Positions 58,343 to 64,000 of a stretch of DNA of 64,000 nucleotides are shown piece after piece. Source of the stretch: Pichia kudriavzevii (taxonomy: Eukaryota; Ascomycota; Pichiomycetes; Pichiales; Pichiaceae). Location: assembly GCF_003054445.1 (NCBI RefSeq), contig NC_042507.1:2046001-2110000 (forward strand). The letters are read 5' to 3'. Position 1 is the stretch's first letter, and each line of letters opens with the position of its first letter. Position numbers and translations under genes: made by a program. Below the pieces are notes generated by a model. It saw only the letters and a program-made list of their open reading frames with translations, was not told the DNA's origin and ran no database searches.

Positions 58343-58657
58343 GTTTTGGAAAAAAAAAGCGTTAAATGACTAAGCAGTAGCTCAATTTTTTCCCTTAAAG
58401 ACTAAATAGAGAATAGGGAATTTAACAAATATTGTGTAAAAGATAAAAGAGACTTTAGACCTTGACCTTCAACGTAGCAAGAGGAACGAAAAAAGTGGAG
58501 GAATTATACTCTGTGTAGATGCATTGAAGCACAGTTTTTTTACGAGCCAGCGGAAGCGCAATCAATGTTTTGGCCACACTAAATTTAGCATTCGAGCAAG
58601 CGTATTGTTTAGTCATTTGTACTTGTACAGCAATTATAAAAAAGGTGGAATACCAGA
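58343..58657. promoter_or_regulatory. Intergenic: OSH3 promoter and GPI14 3' end
   Basis: A 315-base gap with an A-rich run (58350-58359). No gene or clear site is seen. Confidence 0.35.
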
Positions 58658-59896
58658 TCATTCAGTTTTATCCTTTAAGAGCTCAGCTTCGTAGATCTGC
58701 ATTTTCACATCATGGATGAACTCGCTTGCCATGACAGCGTTCCACAGGAAAAAGGCACAGCTGGAATAAAACAAACCCGTTTGGAAAACGTTCAAATCAC
58801 CACGGAATTCCAACCTCCAACCATTGAATAGCCATAAACCTTGAGTTAATATCCATCCGGCGAGTAATGCCAGACCTTTCCTCACCCCCAATTTTGTAGA
58901 GGCAAGATACTGCGGAAGCAAACATAAGAACCATATAAAATATTGTGATGTACAAACCTTATTGAACATTATGAAAACAAAAGTTTGAATGAACATTACT
59001 TTGTAGATCAATAGGTCCTTGAGTATGGGATATTTAAAGCCTCTTTGTAGACACAATGGTACAATCACCAGTGAAAATCCTAATTGTGGAATAAAGGCTA
59101 TCTTTTCAAATTGTAATGAACTGATCTTGTCTTGAGCGGAGTGAAGATATAGTGAGATATTGTAGACACTGAAGTTATGCCTATGATCTAATCGTATCAA
59201 ATGGTAAAAATATGCCTCGTTGAGATACCGCATACCATAAATTGAATACATCCAATATGATAAAGAGATAAAACCAATTACCAATGAGATAACAAATAGT
59301 ATTCTCTTCATAGTCATTGGTTTATGCAACGGTTGATTTGGATCAACGAATAACAAATATGTTGGAACGTAAATTAGCGGGTATATCTTCAAATGAATGG
59401 AAACGCCCAACAACAATCCGGAGAATGAAATTAACCATTTGTTTGAGTTTTTAGCTCTAACCAAAAAATATGTCGAAAGCAGAATGAAAGACGTCAGTAA
59501 GGATTCAGAAGAACCCCTAGTGGAAATTGTAATCACCATTGGGTTGAACAACCAAATAATTGATAAAAACGAATGATTTGAAGGTAATGTGAGTAATGAT
59601 AAATATCCCGTAATTAAATCACACACAATAAAGACCAATTTACCAAACGAAAACCATAATTGGTTATATTTAAAAGTTGTTGGAATTAGAATCCATGCAA
59701 GTAATGGGGTGTACCGATAGGTTGCACGCATGAAGGGCGATTGAGAGTCAGCCACGAATTTAGCTGCATCTGTGAACACATAATAATCAATATCTGTGTA
59801 CGGTAAAGGCATATACTCATCTTGGTAGAGGCCAAATAGAAAGAATCCAACACGTAAGATGAAGGATATTAAGAGAATGGAGGTAACTGATAACAT
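58658..59896 (-). CDS. GPI14: GPI mannosyltransferase I, Gpi14 (PIG-M)
   Basis: A 412-residue ER membrane glycosyltransferase (yeast Gpi14 is 403) that adds the first mannose to the GPI anchor precursor. The lumenal DxD motif is in PYTDIDYYVFTDAAKFV (Asp35, Asp37), followed by MRATYRYTPLLAW, the PIG-M signature. About eight to ten hydrophobic spans follow. WLFNPMVITISTRGSSESLL and FNKVCTSQYFIWFLCLLP are typical. I chose the ATG at 59896 because the first hydrophobic span follows at once. In-frame ATGs at 59938 and 60031 would add 14 or 45 residues, partly from a T-run, with no membrane or targeting character. Confidence 0.9.
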   Translation of the reverse strand: MLSVTSILLISFILRVGFFLFGLYQDEYMPLPYTDIDYYVFTDAAKFVADSQSPFMRATYRYTPLLAWILIPTTFKYNQLWFSFGKLVFIVCDLITGYLSLLTLPSNHSFLSIIWLFNPMVITISTRGSSESLLTSFILLSTYFLVRAKNSNKWLISFSGLLLGVSIHLKIYPLIYVPTYLLFVDPNQPLHKPMTMKRILFVISLVIGFISLSYWMYSIYGMRYLNEAYFYHLIRLDHRHNFSVYNISLYLHSAQDKISSLQFEKIAFIPQLGFSLVIVPLCLQRGFKYPILKDLLIYKVMFIQTFVFIMFNKVCTSQYFIWFLCLLPQYLASTKLGVRKGLALLAGWILTQGLWLFNGWRLEFRGDLNVFQTGLFYSSCAFFLWNAVMASEFIHDVKMQIYEAELLKDKTE

Positions 59897-60205
59897 CTTT
59901 GCCGGCTCGGAATGTGACAATAAGTGGACATGACACATGTTTGAAAACAAACCAAGATCCTTTTTTTTTTCAAGCCTTGGGTTTCCAACTTTCGGTATGA
60001 TGAAATCTTTAGACCAATATTCTTTGTACATTACTAAATTTATTAATGACGCTTGCCATAGATATATAGAGGATTTCTGATTTTTTATAAATGCCTAAAT
60101 TATAAATATAACAGCAGATTTATGAATTTTTAAAAAATGTATTAGAGGAAAGAGAAGACATGTATTAATAAAGAGTTTAAACAAGACAGCAAACAATTTA
60201 TTAAA
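59897..60205. other. Intergenic GPI14-RPS14, AT-rich
   Basis: A 309-base AT-rich gap that includes the possible GPI14 N-terminal extension frame (to 60031) and the RPS14 3' UTR. No other gene is seen. Confidence 0.35.
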
Positions 60206-61198
60206 TCATAATCTTCTACCTCTTCTACCACCCTTCTTTCTAGTAGAATCGGATGGGATTGGAGTAACATCTTCAATTCTACCAATCTTTAAACCAGATC
60301 TAGCTAAAGCTCTTAAAGCGGATTGACCACCTGGACCTGGGGTCTTGGACTTGGTACCACCAGTTGCTCTTAACTTGATGTGGACTGCGGTGATACCGAC
60401 TTCCTTACACTTAGCTGCAACGTCTTGAGCAGCAAGCATACCAGCGTATGGAGAAGATTCATCTCTGTCAGCCTTGACCTTCATACCACCGGTTGCTCTT
60501 GCAATGGTTTCCTTACCAGATAAATCGGTAACATGAACGAAAGTATCGTTAGTGGAAGCGTAGATGTGTGCAACACCAAAGACTTCAGAGGTGCCTTGAG
60601 ATTGTGGACCAAGAGTAACGTTTTCTGTAATGAACCATGGGGGAATAATGTTAGTAAACTGAAACAGTGCCATACAAATGGTAGAAAGAATGAACCCAAA
60701 AGAAGAGGTTTGGCTTAGCCATAACATAAAAGAGTGTTCAATTTTTTTCTTTTCTTATACTTGAATTTTCTTTTGCTCCTGGCTGTCTTGCGGAATGTCT
60801 ATTTTCTTCTTGTATGCTTTCAATATAACAGAAGAACTTTATCGATAATCCACACCTTTTCCAAGCCACTTATGTGTCATTGAGTGAAAAATAAATAAAT
60901 ACAGGCCAAACGTTACCTTACGGATGATTAAGTTGAACTTTTCTGAATCCGTCTACTTCAACTGAATTATGTGTATAGTCTAAACACGGCGGTGTCTATT
61001 GATCATAGTTTCAATTTCGCTTCTCATTTACGTTCCTTTTGACCTTGATTTTTGATTCCAGTTGTAGAGTTATCATTTACATGATGATTGATGTAATCTC
61101 TCTAATAGCAGCTCTCTCATTGCTGGGTCATCATTTGACAGGCAAGATACACTAGTTCCTGCAGTGTTCTATGTGTGCATGTACATACCAGTAGCCAT
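60206..61198 (-). CDS. RPS14: 40S ribosomal protein uS11 (Rps14), two exons
   Basis: The second exon (60624..60206) encodes nearly all of uS11: [60 protein letters not shown] and the C-terminal [11 protein letters not shown]. Read straight upstream the frame enters non-family residues, so a short first exon is needed. The minus strand gives ATG GCT ACT G at 61198-61189, directly followed by GTATGT (61188-61183). TACTAAC lies at 60656-60650, and a TTACAG acceptor ends at 60625. Joining gives [13 protein letters not shown], then the family sequence, 142 residues in all. The intron is 564 nt. S. cerevisiae RPS14 genes also have a 5' intron. The protein lines the 40S platform near the mRNA exit. 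Confidence 0.93.
60625..61188 (-). other. RPS14 intron
   Basis: Donor GTATGT (61188-61183), branch site TACTAAC (60656-60650), acceptor TTACAG ending at 60625, length 564 nt. I looked for a box C/D snoRNA: ATGATGA-like C boxes occur, but no CTGA D box in a suitable place, so I call none. Confidence 0.9.
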
Positions 61199-61920
61199 TG
61201 TTGATGGTTTTAGAGGATTCAAAGACACTCAATAGTCAAACAGATGGAGACGCTGCCAGAAATTCTAGTATAGAGCGTTCCATTTTTTTCTCCAGTGAGA
61301 ATTTTCCTCGAAATTGGAATTCGTGATTGCGGAACGAAAAAAAAAAAAACACAACAAAAACCCAGAATTGGCATCAACAACAGAGGTGTGCGGGGTGTGT
61401 GTTGTTGTGTGTGGTGCGCGGATGACTAGTAAGAAAGAGGGGAATAACAGTCACAGCTGACTATTTTTCTATTATTATTATGATTATTATTATCATAATC
61501 ATTATCATAATCATTATAATTATTACTACTGAAATTCTTACATCTATCTAGTCAATCTGCATTACTACCAATAATCTCAACACTACTAGCAAATTCCCGC
61601 AAAAAACAATCATCTTGTCACGAACTTCAATCACTACAGTATATAGGGCCAGTACTCTGTACCATTTGCATTACCCGAGTAACCCAACATGTAGTATAAT
61701 CTTAACTTGCACTTTTTAGCTTCTACAGCTCCAAACGGCGTAAATCTACATTTCCAGGTTCACCTAGACGACTTTATGTACAAGAACCTCTTGCAATTCT
61801 AGTGGTTGTAATATATTGTTAGAATATCTATAAATCTAGTATATAGAACACGGGGGTGTTTGAACTTTTACTAAGGAAAAACAGAGGGCACTAATGTCAA
61901 CAGTATATGAGACACCAAGC
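61199..61920. promoter_or_regulatory. RPS14 promoter and RPS22 3' flank
   Basis: A 722-base gap. A GT-rich element GTGTGCGGGGTGT (61386-61398; CCCCGCACAC on the minus strand) and a second GTGTGTGGTGCGCGG (about 61408) lie about 190-220 bases upstream of the RPS14 ATG and resemble Rap1-type sites. An imperfect ATT/ATCATA microsatellite lies at 61465-61530. A small inverted repeat AACAC-GGGG-GTGTT lies near 61849. Confidence 0.5.
61465..61530. repeat. ATT/ATCATA microsatellite
   Basis: Imperfect ATT and ATCATA repeats, partly self-complementary, in the RPS14 upstream region. Confidence 0.8.
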
Positions 61921-62313
61921 TTAGTAGACGAAACCTAGAATCTTACCAGAGACGTGCTTTCTCTTTGCTTCTTCGTGGTCCATAATACCTGCAGAAGTGG
62001 TCATGATAACGTAACCAAATTGTCTTGCTGGCAACAAGTTGTTGGTCCAGTTGTCAATGTCGTTGATCTTGACGTTGAATCTTGGTTGAATGACACCACA
62101 CTTGTTCAATCTACCGTTCAATTGGATGACAATCTTACCGGATCTGTGGTCATCGATAAATTCAAATTCACCAATGTAACCGTGCTTTTGCATAACAGTC
62201 AAAAACTTGATAATGACCTTGGAAGATGGTCTGATTAGGACTTGTCTCTTACCGGACTTTTCTGCGTTGTTGATAGCGTTCAATGCATCTGCGAGGACGG
62301 AAGTTCTGGTCAT
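61921..62313 (-). CDS. RPS22: 40S ribosomal protein uS8 (Rps22)
   Basis: A 130-residue protein, the exact usual length for eukaryotic uS8. It runs [74 protein letters not shown] and the C-terminal [20 protein letters not shown]. The coding region is uninterrupted. It is divergent from RPL39, with which it shares a 517-base promoter. A GTATGT in the leader (62408-62403) is not matched by a TACTAAC or good acceptor, so I see no 5' UTR intron of the kind found in S. cerevisiae RPS22B. Confidence 0.97.
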   Translation of the reverse strand: MTRTSVLADALNAINNAEKSGKRQVLIRPSSKVIIKFLTVMQKHGYIGEFEFIDDHRSGKIVIQLNGRLNKCGVIQPRFNVKINDIDNWTNNLLPARQFGYVIMTTSAGIMDHEEAKRKHVSGKILGFVY

Positions 62314-62830
62314 CTTGGCTGGTGTTTGTCGTGGCTATAAAGATATTCTTCAACTACCAGTAGCTTTGAACATCTTCAAGGAGAATGAAATTTCGCCAAT
62401 GCACATACTTTTCACATCTTACACGCCTGGTCGCGACTCTGAGAGAGCTGTACTGAAAAAAAAAAAAACAAAAAAAACCGTCAAAAAAAATTTCAGATTC
62501 CGCTTTAGGAGCGAGGAAAAAAAAAAAAAAAGGGCAACCAGCAACACTTTACTTGTTGTAGAAAACAATCCGGGTGCATTCTATTTTTTCCCTCCAACCC
62601 CCCATTGTCTTACCAAATCCATATAGACACCCGCGCACCGCAGATGTTGTCCAGTGGGGAGAGAACAGAGGGGATTTGGGAACACGCGGGGGGAAAGTGA
62701 GAGAGGGGTGGAATTTGGTTGGGGGGAGTCTTTTTTTTTTACATTCTCTTGGAATACTATACCTTAAAGGTGGTTTAGTTTGGGTTTTCATAGCTGGAAT
62801 TCCATTTAGCAGATACTTCGTTAAACAAAG
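62314..62830. promoter_or_regulatory. Divergent ribosomal protein promoter RPS22/RPL39
   Basis: A 517-base divergent promoter. It holds an A-rich block on the RPS22 side (62456-62531), a Rap1-like ACACCCGCGCAC at 62627-62638 (one change from the usual ACACCCRYACAY form), a G-rich segment (about 62675-62728) and a T10 tract (about 62731-62740). Poly-A/T plus one general factor site is typical of yeast ribosomal protein promoters. Confidence 0.55.
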
Positions 62831-63380
62831 ATGCCTGTATGTACAAGAACCTACGAGTGGATGCCAGTACAAGTGTGAACCTTACCACAAACATGTTGAG
62901 GGGGGAACGTCCATTTGGTTAAGGTGATATAGTCCACAAGACTCATTTGTATGAAGATGTGGAAAATTGACATTTTGCTAAACGTTCATATGTTAGTGAA
63001 TTAGTGTGTGTGTGTGTACAGCTAGATCACAGACACAAACAGCCAGCCAGACGATAAGCTTTATCCTCTTATTGTGGACGTTCACTCTACAACCTGGAGA
63101 CGTGTCGGATACAACTGGATACGTTGCGGAAACCAGCAATTGTTTGTTTTCTATTTCTTCAAATTGAATACAGTATACTAACAAGACATGTCTTTCCTTT
63201 TTTGGGATTTTCTCCTTTTCATTAATACAGTCTCAAAAGACCTTCAGAGTCAAGCAAAAGTTAGCTAAAGCACAAAACCAAAACAGACCATTGCCACAAT
63301 GGATCAGATTAAGAACTAACAACAAGATCAGATACAATGCAAAGAGAAGACACTGGAAGAGAACCAAGTTAGGTTTATAA
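62831..63380 (+). CDS. RPL39: 60S ribosomal protein eL39 (Rpl39), two exons
   Basis: Exon 1 is only ATG CCT (62831-62836), followed at once by GTATGT (62837-62842). TACTAAC lies at 63176-63182, and the acceptor ATACAG ends at 63230. Exon 2 (63231-63380) encodes [14 protein letters not shown], then [13 protein letters not shown] and [18 protein letters not shown] with a TAA stop. The product is 51 residues, the standard length of eL39, one of the smallest ribosomal proteins, located near the peptide exit tunnel. The intron is 394 nt. S. cerevisiae RPL39 also has its intron after the first codons. The coding exon is too short and the first exon too tiny for ordinary open-frame searches. Confidence 0.95.
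62837..63230 (+). other. RPL39 intron
   Basis: A 394-nt intron with GTATGT donor, TACTAAC branch site (63176-63182) and TACAG acceptor. A short GT dinucleotide run lies at about 63005-63017. No embedded RNA gene is recognised. Confidence 0.9.
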
Positions 63381-64000
63381 TTGTGCTCAGGCTACACTTA
63401 TTTCTCCCAACTTACTTCCAATATGGGCTTTGCAGTTTTATCGGTTTATAATTAACTTCTATATAATCTATAACGACTAATAGAAATTACTTGTTGAGAT
63501 TCTCCAAACACGACTCTAATACATCACTTAGAGGTTGTCCTCCTGTTCCTTTTAGCCCTCTTCCCACCTATTTCTCACCTGTCATCCCTCCCACCCTTCT
63601 CCCATATGGGAGAAACCCTTAACCGGTGTGAGCTTTGGGTATTCCGTGCTTGGAACTCAGCCGCGAGTTGCCCAGTTTGTATAAATTGGTATCGTTTCCC
63701 ACTTTTCTTAGTTAGGTGGAATGTGCGTGTCCCTTATTTATTGGTGCACACTAGCCAAGGACAATACAGTTGCAATCCAGTGAGAACACTGGATGGACTC
63801 TATGTCTATCTTGTTGTTTGAATGATGAAAATTAACCACCGCAAAGTCAAGCTTATACCGATTTATTATGAGTGATAATTCTGGGTCTTCTTTCTACTGA
63901 CTTAACAACAATTATCTAGGAGTTTTTCCTACTTTTGCATTCTAACTTTTTGTTTTCTGTTTTGTTTGTGTTTCTCCTTGCTTTTATTGTGTTTCTTGTC
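63381..64000. other. Right end of window, no gene seen
   Basis: RPL39 3' flank, then C/T-rich stretches (63540-63605). An open stretch at 63606-63821 has an ordinary ATG, but its 71-residue product resembles nothing and I do not call it. The next gene presumably starts beyond the window. Confidence 0.35.

Noticed and set aside
60625-60727. Uninterrupted reading of RPS14 from an ATG at 60727
   Set aside because: The upstream residues are not uS11-like and contain the TACTAAC branch site and acceptor of the intron.
61070-61140. Box C/D snoRNA in the RPS14 intron
   Set aside because: C-box-like ATGATGA occurs, but no CTGA D box with terminal stem is visible.
62318-62408. 5' UTR intron of RPS22
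   Set aside because: A GTATGT is present at 62408-62403, but there is no TACTAAC and no convincing acceptor before the ATG.
63000-63020. GT run as telomere-like repeat
   Set aside because: Only about six GT dinucleotides inside the RPL39 intron; a simple microsatellite.
1-64000. tRNA genes, CRISPR arrays, transposons, LTR or virus-derived elements
   Set aside because: I looked for B-box (GGTTCGA) contexts, long terminal repeats, and polymerase, integrase or capsid-like frames, and saw none that held up.

Overview
The window looks like nuclear chromosomal DNA of a budding yeast. Genes are mostly uninterrupted, sit close together on both strands, and almost all have a clear Saccharomyces counterpart (RRP43, UBP12, BPH1, ELO2, SLY41, PPT1, APM1, TAF10, GLR1, NMA1, ORC4, VPS4, TUP1, MVD1, EFM7, OSH3, GPI14, RPS14, RPS22, RPL39). 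The two introns I could resolve use yeast-type signals: GTATGT donor, TACTAAC branch site and an AG acceptor. A CTG codon (41101..41099) falls on an invariant leucine just after the Walker A motif of VPS4, so CTG reads as leucine here and the CUG-Ser clade is unlikely. A Pichiaceae yeast (Pichia/Issatchenkia type) fits, but the species is inference.

Layout. 1-7.4 kb: the 3' end of COY1, two tandem ketopantoate-reductase-like genes, a large disordered protein and an ELO2-type fatty acid elongase. 7.6-13 kb: RRP43 and UBP12 on the minus strand. 13.5-19.7 kb: the BEACH protein BPH1. 20-27 kb: a minus-strand run of SLY41, a SOP4/EMC7-like ER protein, PPT1 and APM1, broken by a repeat-rich, GC-rich spacer at 22.8-23.6 kb. 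27.4-41.7 kb: a WD-like DUF2415-type protein, TAF10, GLR1, NMA1, ORC4, a 1260-residue acidic protein ending in an unusual zinc cluster, a PNPOx-like protein and VPS4. 42-55 kb: mostly plus strand, with an orphan gene, TUP1, MVD1, a YJR096W-type aldo-keto reductase, EFM7, a Sic1-like CDK inhibitor, a disordered protein and a THI74/YML018C-type transporter. 55-64 kb: OSH3, GPI14 and three ribosomal protein genes, two of them with introns whose first exons are only 10 and 6 nt.

Several genes share a cell-biology theme: Golgi, ER and endosome traffic and lipid handling (COY1, SLY41, SOP4-like, APM1, BPH1, VPS4, OSH3, GPI14, ELO2). There is no operon-like logic. Neighbours are arranged as ordinary convergent and divergent yeast pairs.

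The most interesting signals are: (1) the SOP4/EMC7-like gene ends in TAG-CAA-CTA, the classic leaky-stop context, followed in frame by 22 codons of a Gln-Leu-Gln repeat; (2) a Sic1-like inhibitor with two copies of the C-terminal inhibitory-type module; (3) a perfect 26-bp palindrome carrying two CACGTG boxes upstream of ELO2; (4) a zinc cluster with non-standard spacing at the C-terminus of a very acidic protein; (5) a conserved-looking 73-codon minus-strand stretch with no start codon at 52.1-52.3 kb. I saw no tRNA, rRNA, CRISPR, transposon or virus-derived element.
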